From Mycoplasma sp. CAG:776 (GTDB taxonomy: Bacteria; Bacillota_I; Bacilli_A; RF39; UBA660), in assembly GCA_000438195.1 (NCBI GenBank), contig FR903071.1, forward strand, positions 48,874 to 112,873: a stretch of 64,000 nt of DNA, read 5' to 3'. The translations under genes and the position numbers were made by a program. Below are positions 52,628-60,940 of the stretch, piece after piece. The notes beneath the pieces were generated by a model, which saw only the letters and a program-made list of their open reading frames with translations, ran no database searches and was not told the origin of the DNA. The stretch's first letter is position 1, and each line of letters starts with the position of its first letter.

Positions 52628-53542
52628 ATGTTTTTATATACTTTAGATAATAAAAGATATCATACTTTAAATTATTTTTTCCGTAATAAATTTCAGCAAA
52701 AAGTTTTTAAAGTAGCATTAAATGCTGGATTTTCTTGCCCTAATTATAAAACGGGTGGTTGTATTTATTGTAATCATGGTAGTGGTAATTACTATGAAGA
52801 AATGGATTTAATTGAACAATTTAATCTAGTTAAAATACCTTTAGAAAAGAAATGGCCTAATTCAAAATATATTGCTTATTTTCAAGCTAATACGAATACT
52901 TATGCTCCTATTTCTACACTAAAGGAAAAATATGAAAAAGTCCTAGCTATTCCTAATGTAATCGGTCTTGATATTGCAACACGTAGTGATGCTTTAAATG
53001 ATGAAATATTAGATTATTTAAGTGAATTAAATAAAAGGACGTTTCTTATGGTGGAATTGGGACTACAATCTATGCATGAAAATACTTTAAAACTTATTAA
53101 TCGTGGTCATGATCTACAGAATTTTATAGAAGCTGTTCAAAAATTAAAAGAAAGAAATATTTTTGTTGTTGTTCACATTATTAATGGACTGCCTAATGAA
53201 TCTAAAGAAATGATGATTGATACAGTAAAATTTTTAAATCATTTAGGAATTGATGGGATTAAAATTCATATGCTATATATTAGTAAAAATACACCTTTAG
53301 CATATATGTATAAACTAAATCCATTTCCTCTTTTAACTAAAGAAGAATATATTGATATAGTTTGTCATCAATTAGAATATTTAAATCCTAATATTGTAGT
53401 GATGAGAATTACAGGTGATCCTTTAAAAGAAGAATTAATTGCGCCTTCTTGGCTTACTAAAAAGTTTTGTATTTTAAATGATATAGATAAAGAAATGAAA
53501 AAAAGAGATATCTATCAAGGTGATAAAATTAACCCTTCATGA
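52628..53542 (+). CDS. ytqA: Radical SAM protein, YtqA/TIGR01212 family
   Basis: 305 residues from ATG 52628 (GGTGATC upstream; conserved text begins there). Family pattern: LNAGFSCPNYKTGGCIYCNH with the three Cys of the cluster, FQANTNTYAPISTLKEKYE, GLDIATRSDALNDE, VELGLQSMHENTLKLINRGH and LPNESKEMMIDT. YtqA proteins are radical-SAM enzymes related to Elp3-like tRNA modification; the exact substrate is unproved. Its 3' end overlaps that of the leftward sigma factor gene by 14 nt. Confidence 0.88.
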   Translation: MFLYTLDNKRYHTLNYFFRNKFQQKVFKVALNAGFSCPNYKTGGCIYCNHGSGNYYEEMDLIEQFNLVKIPLEKKWPNSKYIAYFQANTNTYAPISTLKEKYEKVLAIPNVIGLDIATRSDALNDEILDYLSELNKRTFLMVELGLQSMHENTLKLINRGHDLQNFIEAVQKLKERNIFVVVHIINGLPNESKEMMIDTVKFLNHLGIDGIKIHMLYISKNTPLAYMYKLNPFPLLTKEEYIDIVCHQLEYLNPNIVVMRITGDPLKEELIAPSWLTKKFCILNDIDKEMKKRDIYQGDKINPS

Positions 53543-53556
53543 TATCTCTTATTTTG
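53497..53556. terminator. Bidirectional terminator inside two overlapping gene ends
   Basis: AAGAGATATC (53503-53512) and GATATCTCTT (53541-53550), a perfect 10-bp stem with a 28-nt loop, preceded by an A run and followed by a T-rich tract. Both arms are coding sequence: the last codons of ytqA and of sigH. Confidence 0.75.
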
Positions 53557-54119
53557 TTTTTTAATCTTTGAATTGTGTTATCAATTTGTTTTTCATTTTT
53601 TCCTGTTAATAACATAATGGTGCTACGATCTAAATCATTTTTTAATAAATTAAATATTTCTAGTTCTGTCATAGATAAACTTTCTTCTATTTTTTTTACT
53701 AATTCTTCATAATCTTCTTTTAAAGTTAAGCTATATAGAGGATCTGTTTTTTCATCACTTATCATATCTTTTAAAGTGAGTCCCTCTTCATAATCATAAT
53801 CTAAAGAGTAAAATGAATTTAATAGTTTCGCTTTTTCCCCACTATATTTTTTGATTACTTTTTTGATTCTTCTATCTACACATAAAGTAATAAATGTCGA
53901 CAATTTCACTTTCTTTTGTTCATCAAAAGAATGAAGAGCATCACTAAAGGCATATAAAGCTTCCTGCTCTAATTCATGCTTATCTATATTAAAAGTTGTA
54001 GCTACATTATGATATTTTCGCATTAATATATCAATAATATATTTATACTTTTCATATATTTTATTTTTTGCTTCTTCATCATTTTGTAAGGCCAATTTGA
54101 TTATCTCTTCTTCTTCCAT
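53529..54119 (-). CDS. sigH: Sigma-70 family factor, SigH (Spo0H)-like
   Basis: 196 residues. Region 2 (about 40-90: DKHELEQEALYAFSDALHSF then KLSTFITLCVDRRIKK) and region 4 (about 145-195: LSMTELEIFNLLKNDLDRST, IDNTIQRLKNKI). The size and the position just after rlmB, as in the rlmB-yacP-sigH order of Bacilli, point to SigH, the factor of the transition phase and early sporulation. yacP is missing. The 3' end overlaps ytqA. Confidence 0.85.
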   Translation of the reverse strand: MEEEEIIKLALQNDEEAKNKIYEKYKYIIDILMRKYHNVATTFNIDKHELEQEALYAFSDALHSFDEQKKVKLSTFITLCVDRRIKKVIKKYSGEKAKLLNSFYSLDYDYEEGLTLKDMISDEKTDPLYSLTLKEDYEELVKKIEESLSMTELEIFNLLKNDLDRSTIMLLTGKNEKQIDNTIQRLKNKIRDIMKG

Positions 54120-54122
54120 AGA

Positions 54123-54800
54123 TTACTCCTTAATCATTCCATAAATTAATATAGCTGCTGAAACACTAGCATTTAAACTATTTATTTTTCCATACATTGG
54201 AATACTGATTATTTCATCACTATTTTTTCGAATAATTTCGCTTACCCCTTTTCCTTCGGCTCCTATTACTAATACTCTTTTTTCTGCATAATCAATTTTG
54301 CGATAATCTTTTCCATCCATATCAGCAGTATAAACAAAAAAGAAATTTTTTTGTAGTTTTCTTAAAGTTTCACTTAAATTACTAACTAAAACAATTTTGA
54401 CATTATTAATCGCTCCAGCGCTTATTTTCATAACAGTTTCATTTACCCTGATACTACGATCTTTAGGAATAATAATTCCTTTAATACCAGCACATTCACA
54501 GGTTCTTATTATAGCTCCTAAATTATGAGGATCTTCTAAATGATCTAAGCATACTAAGAAATCTTCTTCTATTACATCATCTAAAGAAAAATAATCATAT
54601 TCATCAATATCTATTACTACTCCTTGATGTTGTTCTCTAACCATTTTATTTAAACGAAATTCTGGTACAAATTCATATTTTAATTTGTTCTCTTTTAAAT
54701 AAGATAATATTTCTTTATCTTTAAAGTTTTCTTTTAAATATACTTTGTGTATCTTATTTTTTGGCGTTTCTTTTAAAACATTTTTACCACATACAAGCAT
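54123..54800 (-). CDS. rlmB: 23S rRNA 2'-O-methyltransferase RlmB-like (TrmH/SpoU)
   Basis: 225 residues. N-terminal substrate-binding domain (about 1-70, VREQHQGVVIDIDEYDYF), then the SPOUT knot: LDHLEDPHNLGAIIRTCECAGI, IIPKDRSIRVNETVMKISAG, VLVIGAEGKGVSEII and the end IPMYGKINSLNASVSAAILI. It methylates the ribose of a 23S rRNA guanosine in the family standard. The next gene, sigH, starts 3 nt later. Confidence 0.93.
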   Translation of the reverse strand: MLVCGKNVLKETPKNKIHKVYLKENFKDKEILSYLKENKLKYEFVPEFRLNKMVREQHQGVVIDIDEYDYFSLDDVIEEDFLVCLDHLEDPHNLGAIIRTCECAGIKGIIIPKDRSIRVNETVMKISAGAINNVKIVLVSNLSETLRKLQKNFFFVYTADMDGKDYRKIDYAEKRVLVIGAEGKGVSEIIRKNSDEIISIPMYGKINSLNASVSAAILIYGMIKE

Positions 54801-54832
54801 TTTATCACCTATGTGTTAGTATAACAAACTTT

Positions 54833-54868
54833 AAAAAAAAAGTAAAGTTTTGCCTCTTTACTTTTTAA
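54833..54868. terminator. Terminator after the zinc-ribbon gene
   Basis: AGTAAAG / CTTTACT (54841-54847, 54856-54862), flanked by A8 and T5. It lies between rlmB and the zinc-ribbon gene. Confidence 0.75.
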
Positions 54869-55053
54869 TGCTTATAGTTTTTATGATCTTTTTGGTTAAA
54901 AGATGATTTCTTTTCTAATCTACATGCTTTACATCTTTTAGGTTCATTTGGTATTTGCTTTAGTGCATAAAACTCTTGTTCACCAGCAGTAAAAATAAAC
55001 TCTTTACCACAATCTTTACATACTAAAGTTTTGTCTTCATAAGTCTTGTTCAT
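54865..55053 (-). CDS. Small zinc-ribbon protein
   Basis: 62 residues. KTLVCKDCGKEFIFTAGEQE, FYALKQIPNEPKRCKACR: two CxxC pairs of the zf-trcl type (probable zinc-binding domain). Small proteins of this family are widespread and uncharacterised. The C-terminus is basic (KKSSFNQKDHKNYKH). GGAGGACAAAT precedes the ATG. Confidence 0.85.
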   Translation of the reverse strand: MNKTYEDKTLVCKDCGKEFIFTAGEQEFYALKQIPNEPKRCKACRLEKKSSFNQKDHKNYKH

Positions 55054-55178
55054 ATTTGTCCTCCTTTTTTAGATTGATTTTCTCTTTTATGATTTAAAAC
55101 AACTTAAATAAGGAGTTTGTGTCAGTAAAAAATAAATCTAATTCATTATAACATATTTTATTTTCTTTGACAATTTTT

Positions 55179-56498
55179 TTAATAGCCCTTTACAATAGAT
55201 TTAAATTCGTCTCCTCGATCTTCAAACCTTAAGTATTGATCCCATGAGGCTGAGGCTGGGCTTAGTAAAACAATATCACCAGAATTTACTTCTTTTTTTA
55301 TTTTTTCCATTGCTTCTTTTAAAGTACTAAATTCATATGCTTTTATTTTATTTTCTTTCGCATAAGTCATGATTTTTTGTCTAACTTCGCCTATCGCATA
55401 TATACATTTTACTTTGGATAAATAGGGAGTTAAATCTTGAAAATCTTGATTACGTTCCATTCCACCTAATATTAGATGAATATTCTCATCAAAGCTTTTT
55501 AATGCGGTGATGGTAGCTGTCGGATTGGTTGATTTAGAATCGTTATAGTATTTTACTCCATCTAAATCTCTAACAAATTCAATCCGATGTTCTACACCTT
55601 TAAATTCTTTTAATACTTCATTTACATATTTAAAATCAACCTCTAATAATTTAGCAATTAAATACGTTACTAATATATTTTCATAATTGTGGGTTCCTTT
55701 TAAAATAATATCCTTAGTATTAATTACTGGTTTGTTATCGATATATATTTCATCTTCTAAAATATAGTTTTCTTGATTATTAAAATAATATTTTGTTGAT
55801 AAAATATTTTCCGTTAAACTCATTGAATCATAATTTGCAGCATTAATAATTGCTAGATCGTATTTTGTATGGTGATTAAATATTTTTCTTTTAACATTCT
55901 TATAATTTTCATAAGAGCCATGATAATCAAGATGAGTTGGACATAAATTTGTTAAAACACTAATATCTGTTTTAAAATCATACATGTCTATTAGTTGATG
56001 ATCAGATATCTCTAATAGTAATATATCGTTTGGTTCTAAATAGGGAACAATTTGGGATAACGGAGTTCCAATATTCCCTCCTAATTTTACAGGTATTCCC
56101 GCCTTTTTTAAAACTTCATATATTAGTGTTGTGGTTGTTGTTTTGCCATTACTACCTGTAATTCCTATTATTTTTACAGGATTTTTTATATAATGGTACG
56201 CTACCTCCATCTCATTTACAACAGGAATTTTTAACTTTCTTGCTTTTTCTACACATGGATGAAAAGGAAATACGGCTGGATTTTTTATTAAAATATCAAA
56301 AGTATTATCTAAAATATTTTCGGGTTCTAGTGTTTTAATAAATTCTATTCCCATATTTTTTAATTCTTTTATTTTATCGGCGTCTTGATCTTTTTGATCC
56401 GTTATATATATCCTATTATTTTTATCATTTAACAATTTAGCTACTTCATAACCACTTCTTGCCATTCCTAAAATTAATATTTTTTTGTTTTCTATCAT
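55179..56498 (-). CDS. murD: UDP-N-acetylmuramoylalanine-D-glutamate ligase MurD
   Basis: Adds D-glutamate to UDP-MurNAc-L-Ala. 439 residues from ATG 56498 (AGGTGATACAA upstream; the frame also opens at GTG 56507). N-terminal ILILGMARSGYEVAKLL, central P-loop IGITGSNGKTTTTTLIYEV, HLDYHGSYENYKNVKRKIF, EHRIEFVRDLDGVKYYNDSK, and C-terminal LLSPASASWDQYLRFEDRGD with the DQ/F-R pattern. Peptidoglycan is therefore made, unlike in mycoplasmas. Confidence 0.96.
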   Translation of the reverse strand: MIENKKILILGMARSGYEVAKLLNDKNNRIYITDQKDQDADKIKELKNMGIEFIKTLEPENILDNTFDILIKNPAVFPFHPCVEKARKLKIPVVNEMEVAYHYIKNPVKIIGITGSNGKTTTTTLIYEVLKKAGIPVKLGGNIGTPLSQIVPYLEPNDILLLEISDHQLIDMYDFKTDISVLTNLCPTHLDYHGSYENYKNVKRKIFNHHTKYDLAIINAANYDSMSLTENILSTKYYFNNQENYILEDEIYIDNKPVINTKDIILKGTHNYENILVTYLIAKLLEVDFKYVNEVLKEFKGVEHRIEFVRDLDGVKYYNDSKSTNPTATITALKSFDENIHLILGGMERNQDFQDLTPYLSKVKCIYAIGEVRQKIMTYAKENKIKAYEFSTLKEAMEKIKKEVNSGDIVLLSPASASWDQYLRFEDRGDEFKSIVKGY

Positions 56499-56531
56499 TT
56501 GTATCACCTGTTTTAATTATATTCGAAAATT

Positions 56532-56566
56532 TAAAAAAAAGCAATTAACTATTCATAATTGCTTCT
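56532..56566 (-). terminator. Terminator of the glucosaminidase-like gene
   Basis: Minus-strand AGCAATTA-(8)-TAATTGCT, 8 bp, followed by a run of eight T. It overlaps the end of the gene. Confidence 0.8.
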
Positions 56567-57138
56567 ACATAATAATATACATTATCGTGCCAATTTGGAT
56601 TAGCTGCATATTTAGTATTAATAGCTTCCGGAGTAGTTAGTCCTTTAGCATAATAATTATTGGCTAGATTATTTATAAATGCTTCTAACCCTGCATCTAA
56701 GGTTTCAAACTTAGCATACTTGCCACTAGACGCTTTCATTCCTCCGACATTATTAGCATTTCTAACTAGAGAACTACATGTCCATTTACATCCAGTTTCC
56801 ACTAAAATGATTGAAGCAGCTACTACAGGGTCTACACCTTTTTCTATTGCTAGACTAGCTATTATTTTTCCATATCCATCTAAAGTAGAATTTAAAACAT
56901 TATCAATTTTTAAACCTAATTCTTCTAGTGTTAACCCCTCATAAACTATAGCTTCTTCTAATTTTTCTTCTACAGTTTCTTCTTCATATCTGTTCAGGGG
57001 AGTATCACTTCGATACAATACATTATTAATTACTATGTTTTCTACTATTACTTTTTCCTTATTCTTTTCCTTAAATCCAATAATTAAACTACTTGTAATT
57101 AAAACAACAAACGCCATTTTAATACATAAATTTTTCAT
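56545..57138 (-). CDS. Secreted glucosaminidase-like cell-wall hydrolase
   Basis: 197 residues with an N-terminal signal/anchor (about 6-21) and a linker. The domain (about 80-197) includes GYGKIIASLAIEKGVDPVVA, IILVETGCKWTCSSL (Glu in the catalytic position), VGGMKASSGKYAKFETLDAG, INNLANNYYAKGLTTPEAIN and ANPNWHDNVYYYV. This is the layout of the glucosaminidase family (LytD/AcmA type). It acts on peptidoglycan outside the membrane. The lone Cys pair could form a disulfide. Confidence 0.78.
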   Translation of the reverse strand: MKNLCIKMAFVVLITSSLIIGFKEKNKEKVIVENIVINNVLYRSDTPLNRYEEETVEEKLEEAIVYEGLTLEELGLKIDNVLNSTLDGYGKIIASLAIEKGVDPVVAASIILVETGCKWTCSSLVRNANNVGGMKASSGKYAKFETLDAGLEAFINNLANNYYAKGLTTPEAINTKYAANPNWHDNVYYYVEAIMNS

Positions 57139-57222
57139 TTAAATACTTCCTCCTACTTTTTGCGAAGTGATTTATATTCTACCATAATCTTTTTTGTTTG
57201 TCAAATCTAGGCATACAAGCGT

Positions 57223-57519
57223 TTATATTCTTTCAATATCTACTATATCAATCATGTTTATTTTTTCACCATTTAAGCTTAGAAGATAGTTACCAGACTT
57301 GCCAACAATAGTAGTTTTTATCTCTCCATTCTTAGTTTTAATCAAAACATTACTTTTATACACATGATGAGGAGAAGCAAAAATTTGGTTGATCTTTTCA
57401 TATACATTTACTTTAGTACTATTTCTAATTTCTTCATTTCTTCCATAATAAATATCATTATTATTTCGAATGTCTTTATCAATAGGATTTGCATATACTC
57501 TTGGTAAATCTTTTTTCAT
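57223..57519 (-). CDS. 98-residue protein of unknown function
   Basis: Soluble, with a polar N-terminal region (KKDLPRVYANPIDKDIRNNN) and a predicted small beta fold (about 55-98: HVYKSNVLIKTKNGEIKTTI, VGKSGNYLLSLNGEKINMID). The end resembles an Sm/Veg-like barrel only superficially. GGTGTTCTAA precedes ATG. I recognise no family. It is divergent from rodA. Confidence 0.6.
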   Translation of the reverse strand: MKKDLPRVYANPIDKDIRNNNDIYYGRNEEIRNSTKVNVYEKINQIFASPHHVYKSNVLIKTKNGEIKTTIVGKSGNYLLSLNGEKINMIDIVDIERI

Positions 57520-57577
57520 TTAGAACACCTCTATTACATTTTATGATAAATATCTAATTTTGAAACATAATAATATT

Positions 57578-58660
57578 ATGAAAAAGAAAATTATTTTGGA
57601 TAAACTATTTATATTTGTTCCACTTCTTATTCTTCTTATTATATCTTTATTTAATATGTATTTTGTAAGTATTAAATGGGAAGGATATGAAAGTTATTTG
57701 TTCAAACAATCCTTATGGTTTGGGATTGGTTTTGTTATGCTTTTTATTTTTTATCTTCTTAAACCAAAATTATTTTTTCGTTATTCAAAATATCTTTATG
57801 CTATTAATATTCTCCTTTTAATTTTAGTTTTATTTTTTGGTACAACTGTTAATGGTTCTAAAGCTTGGTTTAAATTCCCGTTCTTTTCTTTCCAACCTAG
57901 TGAACTTATGAAATTTACTTTAGCTCTCTATTTAAGTCATGTTCTTTCTCAATCAAAAAAAGGAAATATGAAGCAAGAATTTAAAACTATTTTAAAAGCT
58001 TTATTTATTACTCTTATTCCTTCTTTGTTTGTTTTTCTAGAGCCGGACACTGGTGCTATACTTATCTATTTTGTTATTATGGTAGCAATGATTATCGTTT
58101 ATAAAATTCATATCAAATGGTATATTATTCTAGGTATTATTATAGTTATCTTTATTAGTATATTTGGGTATTTATATTATTTTAATCAAGATCTTTTAAT
58201 TGATTTAATTGGGACTTCTTTCTTTTATCGAGTTGATCGTTTACTTACTTTTGTTAACAATGATTCTTTTCAATTAGATAGAGCTCTTATATCAATTGGA
58301 ACCTCTTCCTTTTTTAGTGGTAATGGTGGAGTATATATTCCAGAAGCTCCTACTGATTTTATTGTCGCTTTATCTATTAGTAATTTAGGTATTATTAGCT
58401 TTATCTTTATTTTACTTAGTTTCTTTGTTTTAGATTTTTATTTCTTAATTCAAGTTTTTCAAACCAAAAATCTACAAAATAAAATGTTTATAGCGGGATT
58501 CTTAATGATGTTTATTTTTGCTCAGGTTCAAAATATTGGAATGAATTTAGGAATTCTTCCCATTATTGGGCTTCCTCTTCCTTTTGTTAGTTACGGTGGT
58601 ACTAATATTATTGTTTATTTTATGTTTTTAGGTATTCTTGTTAATCTAAAAAAGAGTTAA
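57578..58660 (+). CDS. rodA: FtsW/RodA/SpoVE-family peptidoglycan polymerase
   Basis: About 360 residues, ten membrane segments. SEDS family motifs: ATVNGSKAWFKFPFFSFQPSE (with the PSE), FLEPDTGAILIYF, GNGGVYIPEAPTDFIVALS and the end LPLPFVSYGGTNIIV. GTTGSKAW-type and E in PSE fit a RodA-like elongation or division enzyme. No Shine-Dalgarno site is visible before ATG 57578, and a TTG in frame at 57560 is the only earlier alternative; a leaderless start is possible. Confidence 0.88.
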   Translation: MKKKIILDKLFIFVPLLILLIISLFNMYFVSIKWEGYESYLFKQSLWFGIGFVMLFIFYLLKPKLFFRYSKYLYAINILLLILVLFFGTTVNGSKAWFKFPFFSFQPSELMKFTLALYLSHVLSQSKKGNMKQEFKTILKALFITLIPSLFVFLEPDTGAILIYFVIMVAMIIVYKIHIKWYIILGIIIVIFISIFGYLYYFNQDLLIDLIGTSFFYRVDRLLTFVNNDSFQLDRALISIGTSSFFSGNGGVYIPEAPTDFIVALSISNLGIISFIFILLSFFVLDFYFLIQVFQTKNLQNKMFIAGFLMMFIFAQVQNIGMNLGILPIIGLPLPFVSYGGTNIIVYFMFLGILVNLKKS

Positions 58661-58693
58661 ATATTCTCTTGATATTTAGCCCTTTTCTTAAAA

Positions 58694-60013
58694 TTAAATT
58701 TCATACGGTGTTGAAGATGTTCCATTTCCACTTTTTATGGTAGCATTACTTGCTATATTGATAACAGGACGAACGCCATGCGTGACATCCACGCTCCAGG
58801 AGTCGAGGATGCCACCCGAATGCACACGGGACACTTGAGCAGTACTGTTCGTCGCATAAAAGTAAGACGGAGACATAGTCCAATAAGTTTGTCCTGTATG
58901 TAGGTAGTAACTTTTATTACTTCTTCCGCTTACTCCTCCAGCCATTGCTACTTCGTCTGCTGTAATGAGTCCTACTGGGTTTGTTAATGCTTTATTTCCT
59001 CTACTACTTCCACTTACTGTGTACATATCTTCATTATTCTTACATTTTAAACTTGGGCTTTCATTTATATTTAATCGGATATATCCTCCATAATAAGTTT
59101 TAGTTGTTCCTGTCCCTCCTTGTCCATTACTGGTTGTTTTACTTGTACTTGGCTCTCTATCTCCGCAGAATCCTGCTTCTGTACTTACCTTATCTCCATA
59201 TCCTTTATTGGCTATATTAGTTTGATACCAGCTATCCAATGTATTCTTTATTCCACTATTTGTTCCAAGGCCATGTACTTGTCCTATCGTATACATATAT
59301 CCTACATAAGCATTATTGTTATACGTGTTACTGTCTATGGAAAATGTATTTGTTCCTATTTGTGTACCTGCTCCTGTTGTCGCTGTACTTGTTCCATTAT
59401 AGATTAGTCTTATACTTCCATCTCCATTGATCCTTATGATCCTCCAATAATACCCTGCAAACTTGACCCAGTTATTGTCCACTGCCCCTCTAAAGTAATA
59501 ACTATCTCCCCAATCGTCTTGGGTTTTATATACTCCTTCGTCTTTTGTTGCTAAACTTCCAAAGTTTGGTGTTCCACTATTGATTTGATTATCTCTTTTA
59601 ATGGCATCTGCTAATAATATAGGTTGTTCATCAAAATACAGATAACATTTACTATTCTTTTTTAAGTTTCCTATTACATGTTCTCCATTAGAATTAGTAT
59701 ATAATACAGAACTGGTATCTTCATTTACATTATCGATTGTACAATAACTTTCTTCTTCATTTATGACATACCCACTACTTGGCATTTCTTCTATTTCTTT
59801 ATATGTTCCATTTTCTTCTTGATACATTGCTATTACTTTAAAATCATATGGCGTATAATTGATTGTTCCATTTATCAAAGGTATACTTTGTGTTGTTCGA
59901 TATTTTGCCAAACTATTGTTAGTAATCAATACAAGAAGAAGTATTACTACACAGACAAAACCACATAAAAAATATATTCTTTTTTTATTTGTTTTTAATG
60001 TTTCTATTTTCAT
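58694..60013 (-). CDS. Surface protein paralogue D with variable-region-like tail
   Basis: 439 residues from ATG 60013 (GGCGGCTT upstream; the frame opens 12 codons earlier without a site). Basic cytoplasmic start KTNKKRIYFLCGFVCVVILL and anchor, LAKYRTTQSIPLINGTINYT, then YYFRGAVDNNWVKFAGYYWR and IIRINGDGSIRLIYNGTS, NPVGLITADEVAMAGGVSG and YWTMSPSYFYATNSTAQVS. After this come VHSGGILDSWSVDV and GVRPVINI, then GNGTSSTPYEI. The C-type-lectin-like GVRPV context is that of targets of diversity-generating retroelements. It is divergent from the regulator at 60214. This copy alone has a G+C-rich tail. Confidence 0.8.
   Translation of the reverse strand: MKIETLKTNKKRIYFLCGFVCVVILLLVLITNNSLAKYRTTQSIPLINGTINYTPYDFKVIAMYQEENGTYKEIEEMPSSGYVINEEESYCTIDNVNEDTSSVLYTNSNGEHVIGNLKKNSKCYLYFDEQPILLADAIKRDNQINSGTPNFGSLATKDEGVYKTQDDWGDSYYFRGAVDNNWVKFAGYYWRIIRINGDGSIRLIYNGTSTATTGAGTQIGTNTFSIDSNTYNNNAYVGYMYTIGQVHGLGTNSGIKNTLDSWYQTNIANKGYGDKVSTEAGFCGDREPSTSKTTSNGQGGTGTTKTYYGGYIRLNINESPSLKCKNNEDMYTVSGSSRGNKALTNPVGLITADEVAMAGGVSGRSNKSYYLHTGQTYWTMSPSYFYATNSTAQVSRVHSGGILDSWSVDVTHGVRPVINIASNATIKSGNGTSSTPYEI
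58768..58879 (-). other. Candidate diversity-generating-retroelement variable region
   Basis: The 112 nt coding CTMSPSY...GVRPV (minus strand) have about 62 G+C (55%) and only about 16 A by hand count, in a genome that is overwhelmingly AT. Codons TCC, ATC, CTC, GAC, AGC, GTC and GGC (NNC type) cluster where the paralogues have AAT, GAT or TAT. Adenine-directed mutagenesis of an AAC-rich template gives this pattern. The invariant YWTM...GVRPVIN borders are typical. No template repeat or reverse transcriptase is visible in the window. Confidence 0.55.
59853..59999. repeat. Nucleotide-level repeat of the surface-gene 5' end (copy 2)
   Basis: Partner of 46139-46276, coding for the same anchor and KYR/SIPLINGTINY segment in paralogue D with very few differences. 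Confidence 0.7.
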
Positions 60014-60098
60014 AAGCCGCCTGCTTTCTATAATGATGCTAGGCTTCATTTTTATAATTACAAAAATAAACTATCATATAATATCATGATCAGTTTCC

Positions 60099-60127
60099 TA
60101 GCTTATAGTTAAATTATAAATATAGCT
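60099..60127. promoter_or_regulatory. Inverted repeat in the divergent region D
   Basis: TAGCTTATA...TATAGCTA, like AGCTATA/TATAGCT at 46353-46371. Likely operator of the double-XRE protein. Confidence 0.45.
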
Positions 60128-60213
60128 ATGGAAAAAGTCAAGAAAAATGTCGGTATTTTATGAATAAAATTATCTTTTTTAATTTTAATGAGAAAATTGA
60201 CTTGGTGAAAATT

Positions 60214-60657
60214 ATGATGAATTATGGAACAATTTTAAGAGAACTTAGAGAAGAAAAAAACTTATCACAAGCAGATATAGCATTACAACTTAACATTCAA
60301 GGTAAGGTTTATAGTCAATACGAAACAGAATATACAATTATTCCTATTAAACATTTAATCATTTTGTCTGATTATTTTAATGTTTCTTTAGATTTTATTC
60401 TAGGATTTACTAAAATTAAACAATATTCTAAAACTTCAAATATTCTTAAATGTAGATTAAAAGAATTTCGTAAAGAACATAAATTAACTCAGGAAAAGCT
60501 TGCTCAATTTTTAAATACTACTCATTCTGTTATTGCTGATTATGAGAGAAATAGATATTTAATTGCTACACCTTTTCTTTATCAAATATGTAGGAAATAT
60601 AATATCTCTGCTGATTATCTTTTGGGTAAAATAGACAATCCTAAATACCTTAAATAA
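60214..60657 (+). CDS. Double-XRE regulator, paralogue at locus D
   Basis: 147 residues from ATG 60214 (GGTGAAAATT upstream). Two HTH domains: about 4-60 ILRELREEKNLSQADIALQL...SLDFILGFT and about 85-142 LKEFRKEHKLTQEKLAQFLN...SADYLLGKI. Paralogue of 24799 and 46465 and of the remnant at 47035. It is followed by the same GCGTC hairpin and a type I toxin-like gene. Confidence 0.85.
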   Translation: MMNYGTILRELREEKNLSQADIALQLNIQGKVYSQYETEYTIIPIKHLIILSDYFNVSLDFILGFTKIKQYSKTSNILKCRLKEFRKEHKLTQEKLAQFLNTTHSVIADYERNRYLIATPFLYQICRKYNISADYLLGKIDNPKYLK

Positions 60658-60682
60658 ATATTTTTTATTTTAGCCATAGAAG

Positions 60683-60718
60683 TTAAAAAGCGTCGAATTT
60701 TGTCGGACATTTTTTCTT
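60683..60718 (+). terminator. Terminator of the locus D regulator
   Basis: AAAAAGCGTC...GACATTTTTT: a stem with one wobble and one mismatch. Homologue of the hairpin at 47151. Confidence 0.55.
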
Positions 60719-60845
60719 AATTTTTTAGTGTTTTACTTCATAATAAATACCTGTTATTTACTGGTGGTAGCGCCTGCTTCATTTTGTTAGTAGTTTAAAC
60801 TACTGAATTTTTTCAGTGGGGTTAAATGAAAGTTAGGTGATGTAA

Positions 60846-60911
60846 ATGAGTGATACAAAATTATTGCTTATTATAATAATAATACTTCTTTCTATTATTA
60901 GAGATGAATAA
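60846..60911 (+). CDS. 21-residue hydrophobic peptide, type I toxin-like
   Basis: MSDTKLLLIIIIILLSIIRD plus a final E. AGGTGA (60835-60840) lies 5 nt before ATG. A single uninterrupted hydrophobic segment between charged ends is the form of small membrane-damaging toxins (Fst, TxpA, BsrG, Ldr). A run of A and then the hairpin CGCTAGCC-AAAA-GGCATAGCG (60920-60940) follow the stop, and a leftward TTGTAA-17-TATATT promoter-like pair lies downstream for a possible antisense RNA. A decayed homologue is at 47582. Not in any reading-frame list because of its size. Confidence 0.6.
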   Translation: MSDTKLLLIIIIILLSIIRDE

Positions 60912-60919
60912 AAAAAAGT

Positions 60920-60940
60920 CGCTAGCCAAAAGGCATAGCG
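60920..60940 (+). ncRNA. Hairpin behind the toxin-like ORF / possible antisense RNA site
   Basis: CGCTA-GCC-AAAA-GGC-A-TAGCG, a stem with one bulged A, preceded by a run of seven A. In type I systems the toxin mRNA 3' end and an overlapping leftward RNA share such a hairpin. The presence of a leftward antisense RNA is inferred. Confidence 0.45.
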
